From positions 62,001 to 126,000 of the forward strand of contig JAAVHZ010000022.1 in NCBI GenBank assembly GCA_014799465.1: a stretch of 64,000 nt of DNA, read 5' to 3'. A model generated the notes under the pieces. It saw only the letters and a program-made list of their open reading frames with translations. It did no database searches and was not told the origin of the DNA. The DNA comes from Lachnospiraceae bacterium (GTDB lineage: Bacteria > Bacillota > Clostridia > Lachnospirales > Lachnospiraceae). Below, piece by piece: positions 7,161 to 16,406 of the stretch (the first letter of the stretch is position 1; each line of letters opens with the position of its first letter). A program made the position numbers and the translations under genes.

Positions 7161-10100
7161 AAGATTTGAAAAATCGGTAAATCTGTTTTTTGATTTAGGG
7201 AATAAAGAAAAGATAGAAAGCTATATTTTCACATCAGTTTCAAAAAATATTATGAATCAATATTTTTCCGGTCTTGAGCATGGAAGTAAGGACAGAGTGT
7301 CTATGCTTATAGGACCATATGGAAAAGGGAAATCCCATCTTTTGCTGGTGCTGTTAGACAGATTGGAACATCTTGACAGACCATATCTGCCGGTGCTTAT
7401 TTCCTATGGGCAGCAGGATTTGAAGCAGGAGTTTTTACTAGGCCTTGAGAGGGCACTGGAACATGCGGGAATACAGGATATAAAGCCGGACAGTTATTAT
7501 GCAGAAGCTGTCAGGCTGATTTTGATGTGGAAAAATAAGTACAAGGAAACTTACAGAAACATGGAAAAACTGCTGAATAAAAATAATACAACGGCAGAAA
7601 AATTATTGGAATGCTTAAATAAATATTCTGATTCAGCATTAAAACTATTCCAAAATATATATCCAGAATTAACATCGGGAAGTACATTTGAGCCGCTTAT
7701 ACGAACAGATTTAAAAGAAAATTTCATAAGTATTAACAGACAGTTGTCCGAAAAATATGGTTACAATGGAATGTTTGTGGTATTTGATGAGTTTGGAAAA
7801 TACATAGAGGGACATGGTATAGATGGATATGAAAATGATATGAAGGTTCTTCAGGATATGTGTGAGCTTGCAGTAAAATCAGAGGAACCGCAGTTTCATC
7901 TAACCATGGTGACACATAAGAGTATAAAGGAGTATGGCGATACCGTAGACAAGCGGATTATGGATGGATTCAGGGGAATTGAAGGGCGTATACGTGAAAT
8001 ATTCTATATAGATTCCATACAGAACCATTATGAACTTATTTCAAATGTTATTAAAAAAGATAAAAAGAAGTTTGATGACAAGATTGTAAATGGAAAGGAA
8101 TCAATATATAAATCCGTTGTGACAGAGAATGGCGATATTCCGTATTTTAAGACTTTATTTTCTAAAGAGTATTTTGAAAAAATCATAGGGAGAGGCTGTT
8201 ACCCTTTAACACCGATAGCATCATATCTGTTGCTTATTATCAGCCAGAAGATAGCACAGAACGAAAGAACGCTGTTTACATTTCTTGCAGGTCAGGATGT
8301 AAACGGACTTGGCAGTCTGATTCGCACAAAAGGAGAAGAATCATATCTGGGAGGAGAAGTAGTCTATGATTATTTTGAAAATGTTTTTCGTGAAGAAGTA
8401 AATAATGTTGAGGTACATAGCGAATGGCTGAAAGCCGAATATGCACTAAGCCATACAGATGAAAAGACGGAGCAGGCATTTATTAAAAATGTGGCACTGC
8501 TTCATATGATTCACAGGGACAATGAAATGCCGTCATCGGACTGCAATATCAGGCTGGCAATGGGAACAGATGAAAAAAGTTACGAACAGATAAGGGAAGC
8601 ATTGATTGAGAAAAATTTAATTGCATATCGTGGAAAAAGTAAGATGTGCCGTTTGAAAAACAGTATTGGTATTAATGTGGAAGATGAAATACTGCGGGTG
8701 CAAAATGAAACAGCATCAAATATTTCATGGAGGAGTATTTTGGAAAGAATATCTGAAATGCAGTATGAGTTACCTAAACGATATAATTCTCAGTATAAAA
8801 TGACAAGATTTTTCCAATATGAATTTTTTAGCATCAGGGAGTTTCAGTCGCTTAAAACTTTTAAGTATCTGTTTGATGAAAAATTTGCTGACGGTAAAAT
8901 TATTCTTCTCCTGGAACATACAGACAGCAATCAGATTAAAAGTATTTTGCAGGATATAGGTGATGAGAGAGTAATTGTAATAAATCCAAAGCGGGATTTC
9001 GATGGGCAGGCATTGCTGCAAAGATACGATGCTATTGAAAGGTTAAAGTCAGATGAAGAGTTTATTAATTCAAATAAAGTAGTACTTACAGAACTTGAAC
9101 TGTATCAGCAGGATATTTATTTTGAAATAAATGCCGGGCTTGAACATGACTATCTGATAGAAAATGGTAATTGTGATATTTATAGCATGAACGGTGCAGA
9201 ATTGGTGGAATCAGCATGGGACTTTAACCGACTGTTAAGTGACATATGTGATTCGTATTATGGCAGGGCACCGAAAATCAATCATGAATTAATCAACCGC
9301 AATCATATTTCTGCCCAAATCAGAAAGGCGAGGGGCAATCTGCTGGGTAAGATTTTGCTGCGTCAGGACATGGACGGATATCTTACCGGCACCAGTGCTG
9401 AAGCTACCATATACAGAGCCGTAGTATTGAATACACAAGATGATTTGGGAACAAGGGAAATGAAACGGATTATCAGGGAATTTGTGTATTCGTCAGCAGG
9501 AACCATGAGAGGATTTGAAAAATTGTATGACGAATTGCAGGGAAAAGACTTTGGCATTAGAAAGGGCATTATACCATTGTATATAGCAGAGGTGCTGATA
9601 GATTTAAATGATTTACCAATAATATACTGCCTTGGCAAGGAAGTAGAGATATCAGAAGATATACTGGGAAATATAGATATGCACCCGGAAGATTACAGCC
9701 TTTATCTGGAAAAGTCCACACTGGAAAAGGAAAAGTATCTTTTATCGTTAAAGAAGTTATACCATGTGGATTCAGAAAGAAATATCTTAAATGGAATAAT
9801 TAATCAAATGCTTGTCTGGTACAGAAGTCTGCCGCAGCACAGCTGTTCCGGTGAAGAGGGCTTAAGCAGGCAGCAGATAAAGTTTCGCAATCTGCTCCGG
9901 GGGCAGGATAAGAATGCAGGAGAGCTGCTGTTTAAAGATTTTCCTGATGCATTTCAGACAGAGAGTTTTGCAGAGCTTTTTAAAAATATTAAAAGTACAA
10001 AAGAAATTCTGGATACGAATATGGACAGGATATATGGAAAAACATGCAAGATGGTAAAAAAAGCATTTGACGGAACAGATGGGGATGATTTGCACAACCT

Positions 10101-10548
10101 TCTGAAAAGATGGAGGAGAAGCAGCAAGGACTATATAGATAATCATATATGTTCTTCGTATCTTACAGGACTTTATGAGTATGCAGAAAAGATTAATGGA
10201 TATGAAGATAAAGCCATAGTAAGCGACTTATCTAAATTATTGACGGATACATTTCCAGAGAACTGGGGTGATAATTCTTATGATAAGTTTGCCCATAAAT
10301 TGAATGAAGTGCTGGAAGAGGTGTCCCGGCATAGCAGCGATGAGGATAATGGCAGGAAGATAAGGTTTGTGGCAAGTGACGGAAAGGTTATCGAAAAGTC
10401 ATATGCAGAAGTGGAAGAAGACGGCACCGGTACATTTCTGCAAAATGCCATTGAAGATGCATTGGAAGAATTTGATGGAGTTATTGATAATGCACAGAAA
10501 GTTGCAATATTGGTACAGACATTGGAGAGAGTGATAAGAAATGGATAA
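7135..10548 (+). CDS. sspC: Large P-loop ATPase, SspC-like
   Basis: This 1137-residue protein starts at ATG 7135 behind AGGAGG. The Walker A motif GPYGKGKSH lies at residues 60-68 and a Walker B motif FVVFDEFGKY at about 214-223. The rest is mostly helical and acidic, with no transmembrane segment. In SspABCD the ATPase SspC couples ATP hydrolysis to the SspB/SspD modification complex. In other defence systems comparable large ATPases (BrxC, DUF499) play motor roles. The operon context, with DUF4007, PAPS reductase, cysteine desulfurase and a DUF262 effector, favours SspC over BrxC. It overlaps sspA by 8 bases. Length and divergence mean the identification rests on motifs plus neighbourhood. 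Confidence 0.72.
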   Translation: MSSMITIDKRFEKSVNLFFDLGNKEKIESYIFTSVSKNIMNQYFSGLEHGSKDRVSMLIGPYGKGKSHLLLVLLDRLEHLDRPYLPVLISYGQQDLKQEFLLGLERALEHAGIQDIKPDSYYAEAVRLILMWKNKYKETYRNMEKLLNKNNTTAEKLLECLNKYSDSALKLFQNIYPELTSGSTFEPLIRTDLKENFISINRQLSEKYGYNGMFVVFDEFGKYIEGHGIDGYENDMKVLQDMCELAVKSEEPQFHLTMVTHKSIKEYGDTVDKRIMDGFRGIEGRIREIFYIDSIQNHYELISNVIKKDKKKFDDKIVNGKESIYKSVVTENGDIPYFKTLFSKEYFEKIIGRGCYPLTPIASYLLLIISQKIAQNERTLFTFLAGQDVNGLGSLIRTKGEESYLGGEVVYDYFENVFREEVNNVEVHSEWLKAEYALSHTDEKTEQAFIKNVALLHMIHRDNEMPSSDCNIRLAMGTDEKSYEQIREALIEKNLIAYRGKSKMCRLKNSIGINVEDEILRVQNETASNISWRSILERISEMQYELPKRYNSQYKMTRFFQYEFFSIREFQSLKTFKYLFDEKFADGKIILLLEHTDSNQIKSILQDIGDERVIVINPKRDFDGQALLQRYDAIERLKSDEEFINSNKVVLTELELYQQDIYFEINAGLEHDYLIENGNCDIYSMNGAELVESAWDFNRLLSDICDSYYGRAPKINHELINRNHISAQIRKARGNLLGKILLRQDMDGYLTGTSAEATIYRAVVLNTQDDLGTREMKRIIREFVYSSAGTMRGFEKLYDELQGKDFGIRKGIIPLYIAEVLIDLNDLPIIYCLGKEVEISEDILGNIDMHPEDYSLYLEKSTLEKEKYLLSLKKLYHVDSERNILNGIINQMLVWYRSLPQHSCSGEEGLSRQQIKFRNLLRGQDKNAGELLFKDFPDAFQTESFAELFKNIKSTKEILDTNMDRIYGKTCKMVKKAFDGTDGDDLHNLLKRWRRSSKDYIDNHICSSYLTGLYEYAEKINGYEDKAIVSDLSKLLTDTFPENWGDNSYDKFAHKLNEVLEEVSRHSSDEDNGRKIRFVASDGKVIEKSYAEVEEDGTGTFLQNAIEDALEEFDGVIDNAQKVAILVQTLERVIRNG

Positions 10549-11758
10549 GGTATACTATTTTGATAATGCTGCAACTACATTTCCAAAACCGGACAAAGTT
10601 ATAGAGGCGGTAACAGAGGCTATGAAAAACGGATGTGTTAATGTGGGAAGAGGCTCATATGATATGGCAGCAGTTGCGGCTCGTGACATTGACAGGTTAA
10701 GGAAAAAGATACTTGAGTGTTCGGGCAGCACTAAAGGGGGAAATGTGGTACTTACGCCAAGTGCTACCATTGCTTTTAATATGCTGTTAGGCGGAATAAA
10801 TCTGAGAAAAGGAAGCATAGTGTATGTTTCTCCGTTCGAGCATAATGCAGTAATGAGAGTACTGCATGCAAAGCAGCAGAAAGAAGAGATAATAATAAGA
10901 GAATTGCCGATTGATAAAGACAGTCTGTTAATAGATATGGATAAGATTGAATATGAGTTTTCAAGATATGTTCCGGATATGGTCTGCATTTCCCATATCA
11001 GTAATGTAACCGGATACATACTGCCCATAAAGGAAATATGTGAATCTGCCAAAAAGAATAACAAATATGCTGTGACCGTAGTAGATGGTTGTCAGGCATT
11101 AGGACTTATTTCAAGACCACTTCTTGATAATAATGCGGTTGATTATTATGTATTTGCAGGTCATAAGACATTGTATGGACCTTTTGGAATAGGTGGAATT
11201 ATTTTCCATTCCGCATATAGCGTGGATATTATCAAGAATAGAGAATCTTATGTTCCATACATATGCGGAGGTACAGGGATGGATTCTTTGAATATGGATA
11301 TGGTACAGGATTCACCGGAGATGCTGGAGAGTGGAAGTATTGACATTGTGGCGGCAAAAGGATTGCTGGCTGCTATTGATATTTTTCTTCAGGGAAATTT
11401 CCTTCATGAAAATTTCTTAAAGGAAATTTTTATGAAGGAAAAGATAAGAACGGAAAAACTTACAGAGGAGTTACGGGAAATAGATGGGGTACATTTATAT
11501 ATTCCTAAGAACAGAGATGAACATATAAGTATAGTGTCATTTAATGTGGAAGGGTACAGCAGTCAGGAAACAGGAATGATATTAAATGATGATTATAGGA
11601 TTGCGGTAAGAACCGGATATCATTGTGCACCGCTTATACATAATTATTTGAAAGATGAGATGTTTCATGGAACTGTAAGGGCATCTGTCGGAAGATATAC
11701 AACGGATGAGCAAATCAGGTATTTTGTAAATGCAGTCAGGGAAATTGCACAGGAATGA
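10541..11758 (+). CDS. sspA: Cysteine desulfurase, SspA/DndA-like
   Basis: This 405-residue PLP-dependent class V aminotransferase starts at ATG 10541. The schiff-base lysine is Lys209 in AGHKTLYGP. The sulfur-accepting cysteine is Cys362 in RTGYHCAP, and the N-terminal motif YFDNAATTFPKP is typical of the SufS/CsdA group. It takes sulfur from L-cysteine as a persulfide and would hand it to SspD for transfer to the DNA backbone. Its place in the middle of the modification operon, with an 8-base overlap with sspC, argues for a dedicated enzyme rather than a housekeeping IscS/NifS. The catalytic residues are intact. Confidence 0.85.
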   Translation: MDKVYYFDNAATTFPKPDKVIEAVTEAMKNGCVNVGRGSYDMAAVAARDIDRLRKKILECSGSTKGGNVVLTPSATIAFNMLLGGINLRKGSIVYVSPFEHNAVMRVLHAKQQKEEIIIRELPIDKDSLLIDMDKIEYEFSRYVPDMVCISHISNVTGYILPIKEICESAKKNNKYAVTVVDGCQALGLISRPLLDNNAVDYYVFAGHKTLYGPFGIGGIIFHSAYSVDIIKNRESYVPYICGGTGMDSLNMDMVQDSPEMLESGSIDIVAAKGLLAAIDIFLQGNFLHENFLKEIFMKEKIRTEKLTEELREIDGVHLYIPKNRDEHISIVSFNVEGYSSQETGMILNDDYRIAVRTGYHCAPLIHNYLKDEMFHGTVRASVGRYTTDEQIRYFVNAVREIAQE

Positions 11759-11777
11759 TAAGGAGAAGGTGATTTAC

Positions 11778-13901
11778 ATGGATAATACAAATTTGGTGGG
11801 ATTAATAAGGAGTATAGAAAATAAGGAAATTTTACTGCCGGATTTTCAGCGTGGATTTGTATGGAAGGATGAAATGCAGAAGAAACTGGCGGCTTCGATT
11901 TTAACAAAAATGCCTTTGGGAAGTATTTTGTTACTTGAAGCTGATGCACAGGAGTATGGGTGTAAGATGATAGGGAGGAAGACGCATGTAGATACTTCCG
12001 GACTGGAAAATATTCAGATTCTGCTGGACGGGCAGCAGAGAATAACAGTGCTTACAAATATTTTTTCTGATGTGATTTTCAGGGGAATGAAAAACTATAG
12101 TAAGGAGCTGGCGTCTACCAGTCTGAAAAAGCGTTTTTTTATCCGTATCTCAAAGGATGATAAAAACGATATCTGGGGACTTCATAAGCTATGCTTTGAA
12201 CCGGAAAATCCCGATTTGGATTATCCTCCGTTTTTGTCGGAGGATGCATATAACAGCATTGAGATGCTGTGTTTTAATAAGACTGATAATGTGCCATATA
12301 ATCCTGAGTATTATGATGAAAAGAGACTGATGGATTTTTGCTGTACAGGAAGTGATGAGTGTTATCGTATTCCTTTATTTCTTTTAATTGACAGCCGGAG
12401 GAATTCAAAGTACTGCCTTACATCTATATTAAAAACAATAGCTGATATAGAAGTGCAGAAAAAGTTCCTGAGTATACCAGACTATAAAGATAAAAAAGAA
12501 TTTATAAAACATAATTTTGCAGAAGAATATTTATGCTGTACCCATATAGAAAAATTTCTTGAGGATGAAAAGGAATTAAAAAAGGAATTAAAGAATCAGG
12601 CTGAATATCTCTGGGCTGACAGGATGATGGATTATCTAAAGGTATGTATAGAGAAAATGGATTTGAAACAGATTAAGGTGAAAAAGTCAGACAGAGACAG
12701 GGCAATTGATATATATGAGAACCTTAATCTTGGTGGTGTTACTTTAAGTACTTTCGAGCTTGTTATGGCAAAGGCAGCAAAAGCAGAGGATGAGGTGAAA
12801 CGAAAAAATCTGTTTGACAGAATCTGTGAATATATTGAGGAGCCAAAGTCATATCCTAAGGAAATTATTCCTGATGTTATGGAAAGTCCTTATCAAGAAT
12901 ATATGGAATCCCATGACCATAAGTATTCGGCATCAGAACACCTTAAATGTTACATAGAAGAAAAGAACCAGCTAAATAAAAAGTATACGGATGCATTTCT
13001 TGATGTGCTCTGCCTTTATAGCAACAATAAAGACTTTAATCCTGAAAATGTAAGATTGGAATATATAAAAAGAGAACATATTTTAAAATTGGATGCACAG
13101 GAGATTAATGGTAATTATCTGGAAGTATGCAGGGGCTTAGACAGAGCCTGCTTTTATCTGCAGATGTACTGCGGCATACGAAATATAAATGAGTTAAATT
13201 ATAATCTTATGCTGGTGCTTTTGGGTTATCTGTTTATAAATGATAAATACTGGCTGGATAAGGGATTGCTTAAAAAGCTTAATGCATGGTATTGGAGTGC
13301 GATTTTTTCGGGCAGGCTGGATAAGGATCAGAATACAAATATTATATACCACCTTAAATGGATTCTTGGTAAAAAGTATGACTTTATATGTGAATTGAAA
13401 GAGAAGATGTTTGAAGGTTCGGATTTTTCAGACATAAGAACGGTTCTTATGGAAACGGGATATCCGCCTAAAACAGTTATTAAGGCTGCATTTTGCCAAT
13501 ATTATCTGTCATTGACTTATTATGATCTCTGTACACAGGAGAAACTCAGTACCCTAAGTGAAAGTGCGGATACTTTAGAAGAGCATCATATCCTTCCACT
13601 TGGAAATGATGAGGAAGTATATAAAAACAAAGAATTTACCAGACAACTCAGGGAAGACAGAACATGTATATATAATTCACCGATTAACTTTGTATATATT
13701 ACAAAGAAATCTAATGGTGATATCAGTTCAAAATCCATAAGTTCATATAAAGTAATGTGTGATAAATCATCACTGCAGAAATTACACTTAAATGTGATGG
13801 ATGCAAACTTTACAAACAGAGATGAGGTAAAGGAGAAATTAGCAAAAAGGTATGAAGAGGTGGTTACAGAGATTGAAGGACGGATAGGAGATTACTTATA
13901 G
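11778..13901 (+). CDS. sspE: DUF262/DUF1524 effector, SspE-like
   Basis: This 707-residue protein starts at ATG 11778, 8 bases after AGGAGAAGG. An upstream in-frame ATG at 11730 lies inside sspA and is unlikely. The N-terminal DUF262 (ParB-like) domain carries the DGQQR motif at residues 84-88, used for nucleotide hydrolysis. The C-terminal DUF1524 HNH nuclease region has EEHHILP with His603-604. SspE senses phosphorothioate DNA, is stimulated by it, and nicks invading unmodified phage DNA. GmrSD restriction enzymes share the two domains, but the preceding four modification genes make SspE the better call. It is the last gene of the operon. Confidence 0.8.
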   Translation: MDNTNLVGLIRSIENKEILLPDFQRGFVWKDEMQKKLAASILTKMPLGSILLLEADAQEYGCKMIGRKTHVDTSGLENIQILLDGQQRITVLTNIFSDVIFRGMKNYSKELASTSLKKRFFIRISKDDKNDIWGLHKLCFEPENPDLDYPPFLSEDAYNSIEMLCFNKTDNVPYNPEYYDEKRLMDFCCTGSDECYRIPLFLLIDSRRNSKYCLTSILKTIADIEVQKKFLSIPDYKDKKEFIKHNFAEEYLCCTHIEKFLEDEKELKKELKNQAEYLWADRMMDYLKVCIEKMDLKQIKVKKSDRDRAIDIYENLNLGGVTLSTFELVMAKAAKAEDEVKRKNLFDRICEYIEEPKSYPKEIIPDVMESPYQEYMESHDHKYSASEHLKCYIEEKNQLNKKYTDAFLDVLCLYSNNKDFNPENVRLEYIKREHILKLDAQEINGNYLEVCRGLDRACFYLQMYCGIRNINELNYNLMLVLLGYLFINDKYWLDKGLLKKLNAWYWSAIFSGRLDKDQNTNIIYHLKWILGKKYDFICELKEKMFEGSDFSDIRTVLMETGYPPKTVIKAAFCQYYLSLTYYDLCTQEKLSTLSESADTLEEHHILPLGNDEEVYKNKEFTRQLREDRTCIYNSPINFVYITKKSNGDISSKSISSYKVMCDKSSLQKLHLNVMDANFTNRDEVKEKLAKRYEEVVTEIEGRIGDYL

Positions 13902-14227
13902 ATTAGGGAAAGGTGTGGAGATTTTTATGGAGATTTCGGAAGAAAAGATTAATAACTGTAAAATGGAATTGATTTTTATTGAGAGAAGTAGGTAATTGCA
14001 AAACTCGTTTAACGAGTTCATAATTCTGATAAAGAAACATGGAAGTTATCTTGTAATGGCAAGATAACTAAAATATAAACAAGCTGGCATACTTAATAAA
14101 CTTGATGTGGTTTGCATACTTCTGTAAAATTCCATTAGAGAACATAAAGGGATATACCCTATATAACGAATGAGTGAGAAGCCATTGACCTCTCACCCAA
14201 CATCCCACTGAAAGGAAGGCTTCATTA
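13902..14227. other. Intergenic junction between ssp operon and mobile-element remnant
   Basis: This stretch has no supported gene. It holds a palindrome with 8-bp arms (14002-14018) and a stem-loop with 9-bp arms (14044-14052 and 14061-14069). Neither is followed by a T tract, so neither is a good terminator. A 22-codon frame at 13927 is too short to support. The right end contains a second hairpin (GTGAGA/TCTCAC) next to the motif ACCTCTCACCCA (14188-14199), which recurs at 16669-16680. Confidence 0.5.
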
Positions 14228-14653
14228 TTACAAAATTTTTCGCAGCTTCTTCCGCAGATGGTCTAACCTTGCATAAATAACCCCTGCTGTCAAATGCACA
14301 ATTGAGGCAATCTCCTTTGTGGAATAGCCCTGCATTTTCAGCAGGACAATTTGTAACGTGCGTCTGTCTACCATAACTAATGCAAGGTACAGATTTTCGC
14401 TCTCAATCTCGTCCAGTAAATCAGCAACGGTCTTTATCTCCATCTGCCACTCCCTATCCGCCATGCCCTCAAGGTACTCCCCAAAGCCGCTTGACCAACG
14501 GTAAAACCTCCTGTTGGAATTAAAATCTGCTCTGTCGTCTGTGCGGATTTGCTCAACGACCGCTTCATCAACACCGCACTCACGCAGTATCTTTTCCTCC
14601 GCTTCTTTCCAGATACGCCATTTCCGCTCCTCTAGTCCGTGGTTATATGCCAT
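14228..14653 (-). CDS. Sigma-70-like / HTH regulator of a mobile element
   Basis: This 141-residue protein starts at ATG 14653 with GGAGGA 7 bases upstream. The longer in-frame start adds residues without a binding site. The C-terminal part (about residues 85-141) has a region-4-like helix-turn-helix, LQIVLLKMQGYSTKEIASIVHLTAGVIYARL read across its motif, that would bind -35-type DNA. The N-terminal part is helical and rich in Trp, Arg and Glu. Such small sigma-like proteins are common cargo of Lachnospiraceae integrative elements, where their targets are unknown. It is downstream of a second, related gene and is separated from it by a terminator. Confidence 0.65.
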   Translation of the reverse strand: MAYNHGLEERKWRIWKEAEEKILRECGVDEAVVEQIRTDDRADFNSNRRFYRWSSGFGEYLEGMADREWQMEIKTVADLLDEIESENLYLALVMVDRRTLQIVLLKMQGYSTKEIASIVHLTAGVIYARLDHLRKKLRKIL

Positions 14654-14701
14654 GCTTTTTTCCTCCAATCGGGATTTAAGTAAATTCAAGATTGAGAGGG
14701 T

Positions 14702-14745
14702 TAAAAAAGCCCCCTCATTTTCCCAAAGGAAAAAACAAGGGGGCT
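14702..14745 (-). terminator. Rho-independent terminator, minus strand
   Basis: AGCCCCCT pairs with AGGGGGCT (14708-14715 and 14738-14745), with additional A/T pairing inside. On the minus strand it is followed by TTTTTT. It ends the transcript of the upstream sigma-like gene. Confidence 0.85.
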
Positions 14746-14758
14746 GAACGCCTTAAAA

Positions 14759-15220
14759 TCAGCTTTCCATTATTTTTCTTAGCTTTGCAAGGATTTTGGC
14801 TTTGCGTTTGTTCACAACGCTCTGAGTTATGCCTAACCTTAACCCGACTTCCCGCTCGGAAAGTTCCTCAAAAAAGATTGCCTTTATCAATGCCTGCTCG
14901 CTATCCGACAATAAGAGCAGGGCGGCTTTCAGCCTGTCCAACATCACCTCATTGATAACGGTTTCCGTAATGTCCACCGCTTCATCTGCTATGAAATCCA
15001 GAGTGTTACCCTCATCATCAACAAACCCATCCAATGAAAGCAGGCTGTTCTTTGTATCCAGTTTCTGAAGATAACGATACCTCTCTTTGTTCCGATAGAA
15101 ATCCGTGTACTGTTCCCTCACAACTTCAAGCAGACAGCCTTGAACAGGAATAAACAGCTTGTCCATGTAGGTCTGGTCGGCTTTCCTGCGACGGCAGAAG
15201 TCTGTGTAAGATAGTTCCAC
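14759..15220 (-). CDS. Sigma-70 family-like protein of a mobile element
   Basis: This 153-residue protein has a C-terminal region-4 helix-turn-helix (ALLLLSDSEQALIKAIFFEELSEREVGLRL, then TQSVVNKRKAKILAKLRKIM). The N-terminal part includes the D-F-Y-R-N-K-E-R-Y-R-Y-L motif seen in element-borne sigma-like factors. It may direct RNA polymerase to promoters of the parent mobile element. The start at 15220 is the first in-frame ATG. Base composition is richer in GC than the chromosome around it, which supports acquisition by transfer. Confidence 0.65.
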   Translation of the reverse strand: MELSYTDFCRRRKADQTYMDKLFIPVQGCLLEVVREQYTDFYRNKERYRYLQKLDTKNSLLSLDGFVDDEGNTLDFIADEAVDITETVINEVMLDRLKAALLLLSDSEQALIKAIFFEELSEREVGLRLGITQSVVNKRKAKILAKLRKIMES

Positions 15221-15350
15221 CCCTGCGGTCAGAAAAAATCTCCGATTTTTCCGACAGCGTTTACAGGGTGTAACACACTACACTTTGCCCTGCAAAGCCG
15301 TGTGCCAGACGTTCCCTCTGGACTCCCTTATGGCAGGGCTTACGCCCTGC

Positions 15351-16406
15351 TTATCTTACGCTTTCCGCTTCGGATGAAAGAACGGTATCTGTGTACGTGT
15401 CAGCAATGACAGCATGAGGGGGCATCCAAAAACTGCCGTCATGCCTGTCATGCCCTCCACAGACACATTTCGTAAGGGTAATCTTCCTGCCGTTGTATTT
15501 TCTTTTATAGCCGTATTGGACGCCATTCTCATAAAGGATTGTGGAGCGGTACTCATTGAGCCATTTCGTTATGACTGTGGACAAATCCCCTCTTTCTCCC
15601 ATAGCTGTCAAAAGCTCCGTAGCCGTCCCCGACCATTTTTCCTTGTCCCGCATAAATTCCACTACCCGAAAAAGGACAGCCGGGATTTCCGCCGCCGCAA
15701 GCTGCTCCTGTGTCTGCCGCTTTACCAGTTCCCAACTGCAATCACGGAAACGGAGCATGAACTCTTGGTAAGGTGTATCCCTGCCTGTCACATACAGCTT
15801 TGCAGTATCAGAAGCACGGCTTTCTTTTTCCAGTACAAAAGTAGCGTCCGCACTCCCTGTCAGCCCTGTCGTGCCAGACACCTTGTTGAACACGTCGCTG
15901 TCGTTCTGCTTTCTGATATGGTGTACGACCACCACGGAAAGGGAATGCCTGTCGGCAAAATCCTTTAGCAGCGATATGTCTCCATAATCGTTGGCATAGG
16001 CGTTATCCTTGGATGCGGTGCGTATCTTCTGCAAGGTGTCAATGACAATGAGCCTGCTGTCGGGATATGCTTTGAGGTAGTCCTCAAGCTGCACGATAAG
16101 ACCGTCTGATAATTTGCAGCTTGCTACGGCAAAATGAAGCAGCCCGCTTGCTTCATCCGTTAGACGGAACAGCCTGTCCTGTATGCGGCAGAACGTGTCC
16201 TCAAGGCACAGATAAACCACATCGCCCTCCAATGTCAGCATATCCCATAAGGGTAAGCCCTGCGACACGCAAAGGCAGAGCTTTAGCATGAGCCAACTCT
16301 TGCCAATTTTCTGTGAGCCGCAGAACAGCGACAAGCCTGTCGGCATCCACCATCTGTAACTGCTGCATGGAATCCCTCCCTCCGTTTTCGGTTTGTTTTG
16401 TTGCAC
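15351..16406 (-). CDS. RepA-like AAA/RecA-fold ATPase, 5' end probably frameshifted
   Basis: The open frame gives 351 residues. Walker A is GSQKIGKSW (about residues 30-38) and Walker B is LIVIDTLQKI. VVHHIRK and SGTTGLTGSADATFVL follow, as in hexameric RepA-like helicases found on plasmids and integrative elements. The only start in this frame is GTG 16406, about 12 bases after GGAGG. A much better start, ATG 16368 behind GGAGGGAGGGATTCC, lies in a different frame. That other frame reads MQQLQMVD just before the point where the family consensus VDG.MPTGL enters the ATPase frame. I infer a frameshift near 16345, making this a probable pseudogene. It would act in replication of the parent element. 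Confidence 0.6.
   Translation of the reverse strand: MQQNKPKTEGGIPCSSYRWWMPTGLSLFCGSQKIGKSWLMLKLCLCVSQGLPLWDMLTLEGDVVYLCLEDTFCRIQDRLFRLTDEASGLLHFAVASCKLSDGLIVQLEDYLKAYPDSRLIVIDTLQKIRTASKDNAYANDYGDISLLKDFADRHSLSVVVVHHIRKQNDSDVFNKVSGTTGLTGSADATFVLEKESRASDTAKLYVTGRDTPYQEFMLRFRDCSWELVKRQTQEQLAAAEIPAVLFRVVEFMRDKEKWSGTATELLTAMGERGDLSTVITKWLNEYRSTILYENGVQYGYKRKYNGRKITLTKCVCGGHDRHDGSFWMPPHAVIADTYTDTVLSSEAESVR

Noticed and set aside
7135-10548. BrxC of a BREX system
   Set aside because: No PglX methylase, PglZ or BrxL is near, while all Ssp partners are adjacent.
11730-11777. Longer SspE start at ATG 11730
   Set aside because: It lies inside sspA without a binding site, whereas ATG 11778 follows AGGAGAAGG at good spacing.
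13927-13995. 22-codon open frame after sspE
   Set aside because: Too short, no similarity, and only a poor binding site.
14002-14069. Terminator of the ssp operon
   Set aside because: Two hairpins exist but neither is followed by a T tract on either strand.
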